This document shows, piece by piece, positions 44,613 through 53,232 of a stretch of DNA of 64,000 nucleotides. Both the position numbers and the translations under genes were made by a program. How positions within the stretch are numbered: position 1 is the stretch's first letter; each line of letters starts with the position of its first letter. The notes under the pieces are model-generated. The model had not been told where the DNA came from, did not search any database, and saw only the letters and a program-made list of their open reading frames with translations. Origin of the DNA: Streptomyces sp. Q6 (GTDB lineage Bacteria > Actinomycetota > Actinomycetes > Streptomycetales > Streptomycetaceae); NCBI RefSeq assembly GCF_036967205.1, contig NZ_CP146022.1, positions 4,526,001 through 4,590,000 on the forward strand, read 5' to 3'.

Positions 44613-45063
44613 GCAGGGCAGCCTACGTTCTGATTCTCCGGACAGGCGTATATGCCTTGGCCTAAGCTGCACTCAACTGTCACAGCAGTGCGGTCTCGTA
44701 TCAAGACGTGGGACGGACCCGAAACGTTCCCGGCATTTTTTCCGTGCCTCTTGTAGTCATTCCCGTCCCCTCCCGCGGGCCTCCCGCGCAGGGCTCACGG
44801 GGTGTCCGAATCCGCCTCGTGTGTCATCCGATGACCGTTGTGGCGCAAGTGAACTGTCCTGCTTTGCCGGGGTTATTACGCATGTCCCTCGGTCACTCCG
44901 TCGGGTGATCTGCCGCTTACGCATAGTCCGTTCGGGCCATTCAAGATTGGGCCCGAAGGGGGTGTTGCGCTGTGCCCACCTTCCGTAACGTCCTCAACTG
45001 GCGGCGGTGAATATGCCGCTGCCGCCGTGGGGGAGCCTCGATTCGGGAGAGGACGGCGCCGGT
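44613..45063. other. 451-bp divergent promoter region of PBP and wblA
   Basis: No gene seen. Contains an 8-bp hairpin (TTCGGGCC at about 44931-44960 with GGCCCGAA) and a CATAGT box at 44932-44937 that could be a -10 for a long wblA leader. AT content is locally raised from 44850 to 44960. The length suggests complex control of wblA. Confidence 0.5.
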
Positions 45064-45408
45064 ATGGGCTGGGTAGTCGACTGGAGTGCGCAGGCCGCCT
45101 GCCGCACTACCGATCCGGATGAACTGTTCGTTCAAGGAGCGGCGCAGAACCGCGCGAAGGCGGTGTGCACGGGATGCCCCGTGCGGACCGAGTGCCTCGC
45201 CGACGCGCTGGACAATCGCGTCGAGTTCGGCGTGTGGGGTGGCATGACGGAGCGGGAGCGCCGCGCGTTGCTGCGCAGGCGTCCCACCGTCACCTCGTGG
45301 CGCAGCCTCCTTGAGACGGCACGTACGGAGTACGAGCGCGGCGCGGGCCTGTTGCCCGCGGAGCTGGAGAACGACGAGACGTACGAGAGGTACGCGGCCG
45401 TCGGGTAG
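45064..45408 (+). CDS. wblA: WhiB-like regulator WblA
   Basis: 114 residues. Four cysteines of the 4Fe-4S cluster: C in AACRTTD, then CTGCPVRTEC (C-x2-C-x5-C), followed by the GVWGGMTERERR turn and a basic DNA-contact tail. N-terminus GWVVDWSAQAACRTTDPDELFVQGAAQ is that of WblA. In Streptomyces WblA is needed for aerial hyphae to form spores and represses many antibiotic clusters. ATG 45064 was chosen as in known WblA; an earlier in-frame start at 45007 adds an unconserved stretch. The location between the PBP and ATPase genes supports the identity. Confidence 0.95.
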   Translation: MGWVVDWSAQAACRTTDPDELFVQGAAQNRAKAVCTGCPVRTECLADALDNRVEFGVWGGMTERERRALLRRRPTVTSWRSLLETARTEYERGAGLLPAELENDETYERYAAVG

Positions 45409-45441
45409 ACGGACCGCGTCACTCGCCGACGTACGTACGGC

Positions 45442-46749
45442 TCACTTTGCTCCGGCCGGAGTGCCACCGGCCGCGAGCCGCTCTCCGATGTCCCTGAGGC
45501 CTGCCAGGTCGTGCACGTCGCCGGGCAGGGCCGCGATCTCGGTCACGGCCACTTCGGGGTGCAGCGCGGTGAAGCGGTCACGCGTGCGCTGTTCGCGCGC
45601 GACCACCTGCATGCGCTCGGCGTGCAGGCGCAACAGGCCTGCCGTCAGTTGTTCGATGCTGGGATCCGCCTGCGCGGAATCCGCGGGTTCGGCGGAATCG
45701 GACGGGACCTCCGCTGGGGCGGGGGAGCCTGAAGCGGGAGCGGTCCGGGGATCGGCCTCGGGAGAGGTACGAACCTCTTCCTTCCCGGTCGCCTGATCCA
45801 CAATGCGACGCTCGTCAAGATTTTCTGCGGCGGCCAGGGCGCGCTCGGCCGACAGGCGTCCCGCGCCGCTGCCGTGCACCCGGTTCAGCACGAGACCGGC
45901 CAGCGGCATCCGCTCCGCGGCCAGCCGCTCCACGAAGTACGCGGCCTCGCGCAGCGCGTCCCGCTCGGGCGCGGCGACCACGAGGAACGACGTGCCGGGC
46001 GCCTGAAGCAGCTTGTACGTGGCGTCGGCGCGGGTACGGAAGCCGCCGAACGTCGTGTCCATCGCGGCCACGAACGTCTGCACGTCGCGCAGGAGTTGAC
46101 CGCCGAGCAGCTTGCCGAGCGTGCCGGTCATCATCGACATCCCGACGTTCAGGAACTTCATGCCCGCGCGCCCGCCGATCTTCGCCGGGGCCATCAGCAG
46201 CCGGATCAGCTTCCCGTCGAGGAAGGAGCCGAGCCGCTGCGGCGCGTCGAGGAAGTCGAGCGCGGAGCGCGACGGCGGGGTGTCGACGACGATCAGGTCC
46301 CACTCGTCGCGGGCGCGCAGCTGCCCCAGCTTCTCCATCGCCATGTACTCCTGCGTGCCCGCGAAGCCCGCCGAGAGCGACTGGTAGAAGGGGTTGGCGA
46401 GGATGGTCCGCGCGCGCTCCTCGTCCGCGTGCGCCTCGACGACCTCGTCGAAGGTGCGCTTCATGTCGAGCATCATCGCGTGCAGCTCACCACCGGCCGC
46501 GTCGTCGATGCCCTTCACCCGGCGCGGGGTGTTGTCCAGCGAGTCGATGCCCATCGACTGCGCGAGCCTGCGGGCCGGGTCGATGGTCAGGACGACGACC
46601 TTGCGGCCGCGCTCGGCGGCCCGCAGCCCGAGCGCCGCGGCGGTGGTGGTCTTGCCGACGCCGCCCGCGCCGCAGCACACCACGATGCGGGTGGCCGGGT
46701 CGTCGAGCAGCGGGTCGATGTCGAGCGTGTCGGAAGGGTTCAGCGTCAT
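45442..46749 (-). CDS. ArsA-like P-loop ATPase (second of pair)
   Basis: 435 residues. Walker A with the deviant lysine (CCGAGGVGKTTTAAALG), switch I (TIDPARRLAQSMG), and Walker B-like IVVDTPPSRSALDFL. An insert after residue 320 (EEVRTSPEADPRTAP to DSAQADPS) is Pro/Ser/Glu-rich. Counterpart of Rv3680, one of two unequal ATPases thought to form a heteromer linked to redox or glycerol stress. Encoded downstream of its partner, separated by a 38-codon bridge frame. Confidence 0.92.
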   Translation of the reverse strand: MTLNPSDTLDIDPLLDDPATRIVVCCGAGGVGKTTTAAALGLRAAERGRKVVVLTIDPARRLAQSMGIDSLDNTPRRVKGIDDAAGGELHAMMLDMKRTFDEVVEAHADEERARTILANPFYQSLSAGFAGTQEYMAMEKLGQLRARDEWDLIVVDTPPSRSALDFLDAPQRLGSFLDGKLIRLLMAPAKIGGRAGMKFLNVGMSMMTGTLGKLLGGQLLRDVQTFVAAMDTTFGGFRTRADATYKLLQAPGTSFLVVAAPERDALREAAYFVERLAAERMPLAGLVLNRVHGSGAGRLSAERALAAAENLDERRIVDQATGKEEVRTSPEADPRTAPASGSPAPAEVPSDSAEPADSAQADPSIEQLTAGLLRLHAERMQVVAREQRTRDRFTALHPEVAVTEIAALPGDVHDLAGLRDIGERLAAGGTPAGAK

Positions 46750-46862
46750 CGATGGCGTCCTGTCATGCGCTCAGTCGTGCGCTCGGTCATGCGCTTGGTC
46801 GTGCGCTTGGTCGTGCGCTCGGCCATGAGATCCGTCATGCGATCCGGCAGGCGTTCCGTCAT
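46746..46862 (-). other. 38-codon tetrapeptide-repeat bridge frame between ATPase genes
   Basis: The ATG at 46862 overlaps the stop of the first ATPase (ATGA), and the TGA at 46748-46746 overlaps the ATG of the second (ATGA). Between them about eight copies of a 12-nt unit (CGCACGACCAAG, CGCATGACCGAG and variants) encode a basic repeat of the form M/T-T-E/K-R. The frame exactly fills the gap. Copy number changes keep it open since the unit is a multiple of 3. It may serve only to couple translation, or make a basic peptide. No homologue recognised. Confidence 0.4.
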
Positions 46863-47833
46863 GGTTGTGACCCCTGGATCCCTTGCTGTCGCAGTTCCTC
46901 GGCGAGCGTGTAGAGGCCCGCGAGGTCCAACCCCTCGGTGAGCAACGGCAGTTCGTGCAGCGGCAGGCCCGCCTCGGTGAGCAGTTCACGCTGCGCCCGC
47001 TCCAGCGCGTACCGCTCCGCGTACTCCCCGGCCTGGGTGAGCAGCGGTCCTACGAGCCGCTTCGCGCTGCCGAGCCCGGCGGCGGTCAGTGCCTCGGTGA
47101 CCGCGGGCCGCACGGAACGGTCCGCGCTCAGTGCCAGGGCGGGTTCCCCGAGGAGCGCGGGCCGCACCATGTTCACCATGATCCGTCCCACCGGGAGCTT
47201 CGCGGCGCGCAGTTCGGCGACCCCGTCGAGGGTCTCCTGCACCGGCATCTCCTCCAGGAGCGTCACCAAGTGCACCGCGGTCTCACGGGACTTGAGGACG
47301 CGCATCACGGCCTGGGCCTGGTTGTGTATCGGCCCGATCTTCGCGAGCCCGGCCACCTCGTCGTTCACGTTCAGGAAGCGCGTGATGCGCCCGGTCGGCG
47401 GCGCGTCCATCACGACGTGGTCGTACGCGTAGACGCCCCGCTTGTCCTTGCGGCGTACCGCCTCGCACGCCTTGCCCGTCAGAAGTACGTCCCGCAGGCC
47501 CGGCGCGATGGTGGTCGCGAAGTCGATGGCGCCCAGTTTCTTCAGGGCGCGGCCCGCGCCGCCGAGCTTGTAGAACATCTGGAGGTAGTCCAGCAGCGCC
47601 AGTTCGGGGTCGATGGCGAGGGCGTACACCTCCCCGCCGCCGGGCGCGACGGCGATCTTCCGTTCTTCGTAGGGAAGTGCCTCGGTCTCAAAGAGCTGTG
47701 CGATGCCCTGTCTGCCCTCCACCTCCACTAGGAGCGTGCGCTTGCCCTCCGTCGCGAGGGCGAGCGCGAGTGCGGCGGCGACCGTGGTCTTTCCGGTACC
47801 GCCCTTGCCGCTGACGACCTGGAGCCTGCTCAC
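46859..47833 (-). CDS. ArsA-like P-loop ATPase (first of pair)
   Basis: 324 residues from GTG 47833. Walker A VVSGKGGTGKTTVAAALALAL, switch VEVEGRQGIAQLFE, and DHVVMDAPPTGRITRFLN. Counterpart of Rv3679. It lies at the head of the ATPase pair and is convergent with wblA. The DUF4177 gene starts 85 bp away on the opposite strand, so promoters for both lie in that short gap. Confidence 0.92.
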   Translation of the reverse strand: MSRLQVVSGKGGTGKTTVAAALALALATEGKRTLLVEVEGRQGIAQLFETEALPYEERKIAVAPGGGEVYALAIDPELALLDYLQMFYKLGGAGRALKKLGAIDFATTIAPGLRDVLLTGKACEAVRRKDKRGVYAYDHVVMDAPPTGRITRFLNVNDEVAGLAKIGPIHNQAQAVMRVLKSRETAVHLVTLLEEMPVQETLDGVAELRAAKLPVGRIMVNMVRPALLGEPALALSADRSVRPAVTEALTAAGLGSAKRLVGPLLTQAGEYAERYALERAQRELLTEAGLPLHELPLLTEGLDLAGLYTLAEELRQQGIQGSQP

Positions 47834-47918
47834 GTATTCGAGCCTAACCAGTCGGCCGCCCGATCACGCAGGAGCCTCCGGAACGCCGCCCCTCAGTTCG
47901 GCGGCTACAGTCGGCCCC

Positions 47919-48083
47919 ATGGCTAAGAAGTGGGAATACGCGACCGTGCCGCTCCTCGTGCACGCGACGAAGCAGATCCTGGACACCTGGGGCGAGGACG
48001 GCTGGGAGCTCGTACAGGTCGTACCGGGACCGAACAACCCGGAGCAGCTGGTGGCGTACCTGAAGCGTGAGAAGCAGGCATGA
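47919..48083 (+). CDS. DUF4177-type small protein
   Basis: 54 residues: AKKWEYATVPLLVHATKQILDTWGEDGWELVQVV, the DUF4177 signature (W-E-Y ... G-x-x-G-W-E-L). Function unknown. ATG 47919 follows TACAGT by 7 nt without a ribosome site, so probably leaderless. It overlaps the RidA gene by 4 nt. The pair matches Rv3678A-Rv3678c of M. tuberculosis. Confidence 0.85.
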   Translation: MAKKWEYATVPLLVHATKQILDTWGEDGWELVQVVPGPNNPEQLVAYLKREKQA

Positions 48084-48547
48084 GCGCTGTAGAGGAGAAG
48101 CTGGCCGCGATGGGCCTGGCGCTGCCGCCCGTCGTGCCGCCGGTCGCCGCGTACCAGCCGGCCGTGCGGTCGGGAGCGTACGTCTTCACGGCCGGGCAGC
48201 TGCCCATGGTCGACGGCACGCTGCCGGTGACCGGCAAGGTCGGCGCCGAGGTCACCGCCGAGGAGGCCAAGGACCTGGCCCGTACGTGCGCCCTGAACGG
48301 ACTGGCCGCGATCAAGTCGGTCGCCGGTGACCTGGACCGCATCGCGCGCGTCGTGAAGGTCGTCGGCTTCGTCGCGTCCGCGCCCGACTTCACCGGGCAG
48401 CCCGGCGTGATCAACGGCGCGAGCGAACTGCTCGGCGAGGTCCTCGGCGAGAAGGGCGTGCACGCCCGCAGCGCCGTCGGCGTCGCGGTGCTGCCGCTCG
48501 ACGCGCCGGTCGAGGTCGAGTTCCAGGTGGAGCTCGTCGAGGCGTGA
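48080..48547 (+). CDS. RidA family protein
   Basis: 155 residues. RidA/YjgF fold, enzymes that deaminate reactive enamines and imines. Signature stretches: VRSGAYVFTAGQLPMVDGTL, AEEAKDLARTCALNGLAAIKSVAGDLDRIARVVKVVGFVAS, and GVHARSAVGVAVLPLDAPVEVEFQVEL. The Arg in HARSAVG corresponds to the catalytic Arg of the family. ATG overlaps the DUF4177 stop (ATGA). Confidence 0.93.
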   Translation: MSAVEEKLAAMGLALPPVVPPVAAYQPAVRSGAYVFTAGQLPMVDGTLPVTGKVGAEVTAEEAKDLARTCALNGLAAIKSVAGDLDRIARVVKVVGFVASAPDFTGQPGVINGASELLGEVLGEKGVHARSAVGVAVLPLDAPVEVEFQVELVEA

Positions 48548-48609
48548 GCCGCTGACCCGGGTGACGGGTGGGTCTCGAACATCCGCCCGTCACCGGTTAG
48601 CCTCCGGCC

Positions 48610-49482
48610 ATGGCAAACGGGCAGTGGTACCCACCCGAGTGGCCGGAACGCATCCGGGCCCTCGCCGACGGCACGCTCACGCCCGCGACGCCGAGGCGCG
48701 CCGCGACCGTGATGCTGCTCAGGGACGTCCTCCCGGGCGGCATCGAGGTGCACATGCTCCGCAGACGTACGTCGATGGCGTTCGCGGCCGGTGCGTACGC
48801 GTATCCCGGCGGCGGCGTGGACCCCCGTGACGACGACCGGCAGGTCCGCTGGGCCGGACCGTCGCGCGCGCGGTGGGGCGAGCGGCTCGGCGTCCCGGAG
48901 AAGGAGGCCCAGGCGATCGTCTGCGCCGCCGTCCGCGAGACGTTCGAGGAGGCGGGCGTGCTGCTCGCCGGGCCCACCCCGGACACCGTCGTCGAGGACA
49001 CCACCGGCGACGACTGGGCCGCCGACCGGCAGGCGCTGATCGGCCGCGACCTGTCCTTCGCCGAGTTCCTGGAGCGCCGCGGGCTCGTGCTGCGCTCGGA
49101 CCTGCTGGGCGCCTGGGCCCGCTGGATCACCCCGGAGTTCGAGCCGCGCCGCTACGACACCTGGTTCTTCGCCGCCGCGCTCCCGGCCGGGCAGCGCACC
49201 AGCGACGACTCCTCCGAGGCCGACCGCACCGTGTGGATCGGCCCCCGAAGCGCCGCGTCGGCGTACGACCGGGGCGAGTTGACGATGATGCCGCCCACCA
49301 TCGCGACGCTGCGCACCCTGGCGGCGTACGAGGACGTGAGCGGGGCGCTCGCCGGTTCGACGGAGCGCGACCTCACCCCCGTACTGGCACAGGCGCGCCT
49401 GGAGGACGGCGAGTTGGTGCTGTCCTGGCCGGGGCACGACGAGTTCACCAAGCACATTCCCACGGGGGGAACCCAGCGATGA
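48610..49482 (+). CDS. NUDIX hydrolase, NUDT19-like
   Basis: 290 residues. Starts with RAATVMLLRDVLPGGIEVHMLRR, YPGGGVDPRDDD, and a NUDIX box AAVRETFEEAGVLL. A long insert between the first sheet and the box and the C-terminal RWITPEFEPRRYDTWFF segment resemble the NUDT19/CoA-related group. TAGCCT lies 6 nt before the ATG and suggests a leaderless message. Its stop overlaps the metallo-beta-lactamase gene. Confidence 0.9.
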   Translation: MANGQWYPPEWPERIRALADGTLTPATPRRAATVMLLRDVLPGGIEVHMLRRRTSMAFAAGAYAYPGGGVDPRDDDRQVRWAGPSRARWGERLGVPEKEAQAIVCAAVRETFEEAGVLLAGPTPDTVVEDTTGDDWAADRQALIGRDLSFAEFLERRGLVLRSDLLGAWARWITPEFEPRRYDTWFFAAALPAGQRTSDDSSEADRTVWIGPRSAASAYDRGELTMMPPTIATLRTLAAYEDVSGALAGSTERDLTPVLAQARLEDGELVLSWPGHDEFTKHIPTGGTQR

Positions 49483-50309
49483 CCGAAGCCGCCGCCCTGC
49501 CCGGACAGCCGCGCGGCGGGGTGCTCTCCGGCCCCGCCACCGCCCGCGCCGTCAACGTCCTCGCGCCCAACGCGTCCGCGATGACCCTCGACGGCACCAA
49601 CACCTGGATCGTCGCCGAGCCCGACAGCGACCTCGCCGTCGTCATCGACCCGGGGCCGCTGGACGACGCCCACCTGAAGAACGTGATCGACGTCGCCGCG
49701 AAGGCCGGCCGCCGCGTCGCGCTCACCCTGCTCACGCACGGCCACCCCGACCACGCCGAAGGCGCGGGCCGGTTCGCCGAGCTGACCGGCACGAAGGTGC
49801 GCGGGCTCGACCCGGCGCTGCGCCTGGGCGACGAGGGGCTCGCGGCCGGTGACGTCGTCACGACGGGCGGCCTGGAGCTGCGCGTCGTCCCGACCCCCGG
49901 CCACACCGCCGACTCGCTCTGCTTCCATCTCCCCGCCGACCGAGCGGTACTGACCGGCGACACGATCCTCGGCCGGGGCACGACGGTCGTCGCGCACCCC
50001 GACGGCCGGCTCGGCGACTACCTGGACACGCTGCGCCGGCTGCGCTCGCTGACCGTCGACGACGGCGTGCACACGGTGCTGCCCGGCCACGGCCCCGTGC
50101 TCGACGACGCCCAGGGCGCCGTCGAGTTCTACCTCGCCCACCGCGCCCACCGCCTCGCCCAGGTCGAGACGGCGGTCGAGAACGGGTACGCGCGGGCGGC
50201 CGACGTCGTCGCCCACGTGTACGCGGACGTGGACCGGACGCTGTGGCCGGCGGCCGAGCTGTCCGTCCTGGCCCAGCTCGACTACCTGCGCGAACACGGC
50301 CTGATCTAG
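49479..50309 (+). CDS. metallo-beta-lactamase fold hydrolase
   Basis: 276 residues. Zinc motif THGHPDHAEG, later His in PTPGHTADSL, Asp in LTGDTILG, and VLPGHGPVL near the end, followed by a small helical (LACTB2-like) domain HRLAQVETAVENGYARAADVVAHVY. Related LACTB2 proteins cut single-stranded RNA; here the role is unknown. Overlaps the NUDIX gene by 4 nt. Counterpart of Rv3677c. Its stop overlaps that of the convergent sigma gene. Confidence 0.92.
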   Translation: MTEAAALPGQPRGGVLSGPATARAVNVLAPNASAMTLDGTNTWIVAEPDSDLAVVIDPGPLDDAHLKNVIDVAAKAGRRVALTLLTHGHPDHAEGAGRFAELTGTKVRGLDPALRLGDEGLAAGDVVTTGGLELRVVPTPGHTADSLCFHLPADRAVLTGDTILGRGTTVVAHPDGRLGDYLDTLRRLRSLTVDDGVHTVLPGHGPVLDDAQGAVEFYLAHRAHRLAQVETAVENGYARAADVVAHVYADVDRTLWPAAELSVLAQLDYLREHGLI

Positions 50310-51214
50310 ACCTCGTCGGGGTCCCGCGGCCACTCGATGCCGAGGGTGGCCAGGCGGGCGGGGTCGGCGATGATGTCGACCTCGACGACCCTGCCCCCGC
50401 GGAACGTGAAGGCGAGGACCGAGTAGACCTCGCCGCCCGGCGCCGCCACGATGCCCATGCCGTCGCCGACGAACGCCGGGTGCGACACCGGGGCCGTACG
50501 CCCGTACAGCGCGGCCTGACCGGCCACCTCCAGGGCGCCGCGGACCAGCTTCGACGCCGTGCCCGGACCCGCGTCGACGCGCAGCAGCACGTCCGGGTCG
50601 AGGAGTTCGAGCAGCGCCTCGAAGTCACCGGCGCGGGTGGCGGCCAGCCAGGCCTCGACGACCACGCGCTGCCGGGCGATGTCGGTGTCGGGCGGCACGG
50701 CGGCCCCGGAGACCCGGCGCCGCGCCCTGCTCGCCAGCTGCCGGGTCGCCGCAGGGGTGCGCTCCACGATCGGCGCGAGCTCCTCGAACGGCACGGCGAA
50801 CATGTCGTGCAGCACGAACGCGAGCCGCTCGGCCGGGGCGAGGGTGTCCAGGACGACGAGCAGCGCGAGCCCGACCGAGTCCGCCAGTTCGGCCTCGTGG
50901 ACGGGGTCGGCGGTCCTGACCACCGGGTCGGGCACGCGCGTCTCCGCGGAGCCCGCCTCACCTGCCTCCAGGGGGTCCTCACGGCGCGACGCGCGCGTCC
51001 GCAGCATGTCCAGGCAGATCCGCCCGACGACGGTCGTCAGCCAGCCGCTCAGGTTCCGCACGTCGTCGGCGCCGTCCCGCTGCAACCGCAGCCAGCTCTC
51101 CTGGACCGCGTCCTCGGCCTCGCTGAACGATCCCAGCATCCGGTACGCCACGGCCCGCAGCCGGCCGCGCTCCGTCTCGAAGCGCGCCGCCAGATCGGTG
51201 TCGGACTGCACCAT
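50306..51214 (-). CDS. ECF41-type sigma factor with C-terminal SnoaL-like domain
   Basis: 302 residues. Region 2 (RLRAVAYRMLGSFSEAEDAVQESWLRLQR, SGWLTTVVGRICLDMLR) and region 4 (DTLAPAERLAFVLHDMFAVPFEELAPIVERTPAATRQLASRARRRV) followed by a 110-residue SnoaL_2 domain (RQRVVVEAWLAATRAGDFEALLELLDPDVLLRVD) that in this family regulates the sigma factor in place of an anti-sigma protein. The usual oxidoreductase/carboxymuconolactone partner gene is not adjacent. ATG 51214. Confidence 0.9.
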   Translation of the reverse strand: MVQSDTDLAARFETERGRLRAVAYRMLGSFSEAEDAVQESWLRLQRDGADDVRNLSGWLTTVVGRICLDMLRTRASRREDPLEAGEAGSAETRVPDPVVRTADPVHEAELADSVGLALLVVLDTLAPAERLAFVLHDMFAVPFEELAPIVERTPAATRQLASRARRRVSGAAVPPDTDIARQRVVVEAWLAATRAGDFEALLELLDPDVLLRVDAGPGTASKLVRGALEVAGQAALYGRTAPVSHPAFVGDGMGIVAAPGGEVYSVLAFTFRGGRVVEVDIIADPARLATLGIEWPRDPDEV

Positions 51215-51299
51215 GAGTGATTTCCCCCTGTGTCGGTTCCACGTTGCCTACGGTGCCTGCGTCGTCTTCGGTGCCCACGTCGCTTCGTGCGGCCGGTGA

Positions 51300-52106
51300 T
51301 CAGGGCCGTGGGGCCTTGACGCCGTGCTCGCGCGCGTACGCGTCGGCGAGCCACGGCCCGATCTCCTCGGTGTACGTGCGCAGGGCCGCGAGGTCCCCCG
51401 TCGGCTCGCGCGCGGCGTCGGCCGCGTCCCGCATCGCCCCCGCCCACCGCGGGTGGTACCCGCCGAAGACCTCCGCCATCTCGCCCAGGTCGCTCGTCCA
51501 GCCGTTCCAGCGGGGCATGACCAGCGTGAAGCCCGTACGGACGAGATGGCGCGCCATGCCGCGCTGGAGGCCCCGCAGATCGGCGGGAGCGGCCTCGGCG
51601 ATCCGCTCGCGCCAGCGCGGCAGGAGCAGGGCCAGGTCGCCGTTGGTCTCGCGGGCGAGCAGCGAGGTGGGCCGGTAGCGGGGCAGGTACTCGGCGAGGT
51701 CCTCGCCGAGCAGCGGGGTGCACAGGCAGGCCACGAACCAGCCCAGGTCGTACGTCTCCAGGTCGCTCAGGAGCCGCGCCCGGCTGAAGAGCAGCGTGCC
51801 CGCGCCGTCGATCTGCGTGAACTCCTTGTCCAGGGACTCGTCGAGCACGCGCGCTTCCGCCCGGTCGGCGTCGGTGGGCTCGTGGCGCAGGGCGAGCAGC
51901 AGGTCGAGGTCGGAGCGGCCGGGGCGGGCGGTGCCGCGCGGCACGGACCCGTACAGGTACGCGCTCGTCATCCGGGCCCCGAACACGTCGAGCAGCCGGT
52001 CACGCGCGGCGGCCACGACGGGGCGGAACGGGTCCTCGACACGGGCCAGGGAGCCCTCGCGCGCGAGGTACCCCTGGGCGTCGAGTCCGCGGGTCAGGTC
52101 GGCCAT
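51300..52106 (-). CDS. nucleotidyltransferase, aminoglycoside adenylyltransferase-like
   Basis: 268 residues. Pol-beta-type signature AYLYGSVPRGTARPGRSDLDLLLAL (G-S ... D-x-D) at about residues 50-75, with a third acidic residue in TQIDGAG, then a helical C-terminal domain (FVACLCTPLLGEDL, RWRERIAEA). Resembles DUF4111-type and aminoglycoside nucleotidyltransferases, but substrate is unknown and resistance should not be assumed. Lies 85 bp upstream of the ECF41 gene on the same strand. Confidence 0.75.
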   Translation of the reverse strand: MADLTRGLDAQGYLAREGSLARVEDPFRPVVAAARDRLLDVFGARMTSAYLYGSVPRGTARPGRSDLDLLLALRHEPTDADRAEARVLDESLDKEFTQIDGAGTLLFSRARLLSDLETYDLGWFVACLCTPLLGEDLAEYLPRYRPTSLLARETNGDLALLLPRWRERIAEAAPADLRGLQRGMARHLVRTGFTLVMPRWNGWTSDLGEMAEVFGGYHPRWAGAMRDAADAAREPTGDLAALRTYTEEIGPWLADAYAREHGVKAPRP

Positions 52107-52203
52107 GAGCCAACTGTGCAGGGAAGCGGCGGGGACGGCACGTCATTTCCGCCTGCCCGGACCCGGCACGGCGGGATGCGCGGGAAGACGGGGGAGTACG
52201 AGA

Positions 52204-52236
52204 AGGGGCCCCGCCGCGCGATGCGGTGGGACCCCT
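52204..52236 (-). terminator. hairpin downstream of crp
   Basis: A 14-bp stem with two G-U pairs (52204-52217 with 52223-52236), 100 nt after the crp stop on the minus strand. It lies before the nucleotidyltransferase start and separates the two genes. Confidence 0.55.
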
Positions 52237-52240
52237 GCTC

Positions 52241-52280
52241 GTCGAGCCGTGTCGAGCCGTGTCGAGCCGTGTCGAGCCGT
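52241..52280. repeat. 10-nt tandem repeat, four copies
   Basis: GTCGAGCCGT occurs four times in perfect tandem in the 3' region of crp, beside its terminator. Not a multiple of 3 and not in a gene. A simple slippage repeat. Confidence 0.85.
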
Positions 52281-52335
52281 GTACGGCGCTGTGCCGCCGG
52301 GTGGCTCTCGTGGTCGCCACGGGCCCGCTACCGGG

Positions 52336-53010
52336 TCAGCGCGAACGCTTCGCGAGGCGCTCCACGTCCAGGAGGATCACGGCGCGGGCCTCCAGGCGCA
52401 GCCAGCCGCGGCCCGCGAAGTCGGCGAGGGCCTTGTTCACGGTCTCGCGGGAGGCGCCGACCAGCTGGGCCAGCTCTTCCTGCGTGAGGTCGTGCACGAC
52501 GTGGATGCCCTCCTCGGACTGCACGCCGAAGCGGCGCGACAGGTCGAGCAGCGCGCGGGCGACACGGCCCGGCACGTCGGAGAAGACCAGGTCGGACATC
52601 TGGTCGTTCGTCTTGCGCAGTCGCCGGGCGACGGCGCGCAGCAGGGCGGCGGCCACCTCCGGGCGTGCGTTCAGCCAGGGCTGGAGGTCGCCGTGGCCGA
52701 GGCCGAGCAGCTTCACCTCGGTCAGCGCGGAGGCGGTGGCGGTACGCGGGCCCGGGTCGAACAGCGACAGCTCGCCGATCAGCTCTCCGGGGCCGAGCAC
52801 GGCCAGCATGTTCTCCCGGCCGTCGGGGGAGGTGCGGTGGAGCTTCACCTTGCCCTCGGTGACCACGTACAAGCGGTCTCCCGGGTCGCCCTCGTGGAAC
52901 AGGGCGTCACCGCGCGCGAGGGTCACCTCACTCATGGAGGCGCGGAGCTCCGCGGCCTGCTCGTCATCGAGCGCCGCGAAGAGCGGGGCGCGCCGCAGAA
53001 CGTCGTCCAC
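52336..53010 (-). CDS. crp: Crp/Fnr-family global regulator
   Basis: 224 residues from GTG 53010 (VDDVLRRAPLFAALDDEQ). Cyclic-nucleotide-binding domain (GDALFHEGDPGDRLYVVTEGKVKLHR, GELIGELSLFDPGPRTATASA) at residues 12-125, dimer helix, and C-terminal HTH (TQEELAQLVGASRETVNKALADFAGRGWL). This is the Streptomyces Crp needed for spore germination and acting on many antibiotic clusters. A motif matching the reported Crp site lies 98-111 nt upstream. An earlier in-frame start would add an Arg-rich stretch absent from the family. Confidence 0.96.
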   Translation of the reverse strand: MDDVLRRAPLFAALDDEQAAELRASMSEVTLARGDALFHEGDPGDRLYVVTEGKVKLHRTSPDGRENMLAVLGPGELIGELSLFDPGPRTATASALTEVKLLGLGHGDLQPWLNARPEVAAALLRAVARRLRKTNDQMSDLVFSDVPGRVARALLDLSRRFGVQSEEGIHVVHDLTQEELAQLVGASRETVNKALADFAGRGWLRLEARAVILLDVERLAKRSR

Positions 53011-53107
53011 GAGTTTCTCTCCTATGTCGCCTGCACTGTGGGGGGACTGCCGGGAAACGCCTCGGAAAGGTATTTCCCGTTCCCCATTTTGCCGGACGGT
53101 CCAAACA

Positions 53108-53121
53108 GTGTGATCAGTCAC
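53108..53121. promoter_or_regulatory. candidate Crp-binding site
   Basis: GTGTGATCAGTCAC fits GTG-N6-GNCAC, the consensus I recall for Streptomyces Crp, with a palindromic TGATCA centre. Location between the divergent crp and nth genes suggests autoregulation. Confidence 0.45.
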
Positions 53122-53232
53122 TCGGACACAAGTCTGCCGCACCCGCGTCACAAGCCGAGGGGGAGGGGGCCAATCGGGGGCCGATCCGACTGCTCCGGGG
53201 CGGATGTCGGTGCCGGGCTCTAGGCTGGCCGG

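Noticed and set aside
51300-52106. Aminoglycoside resistance gene
   Set aside because: Only the general nucleotidyltransferase motif is visible; substrate cannot be inferred.
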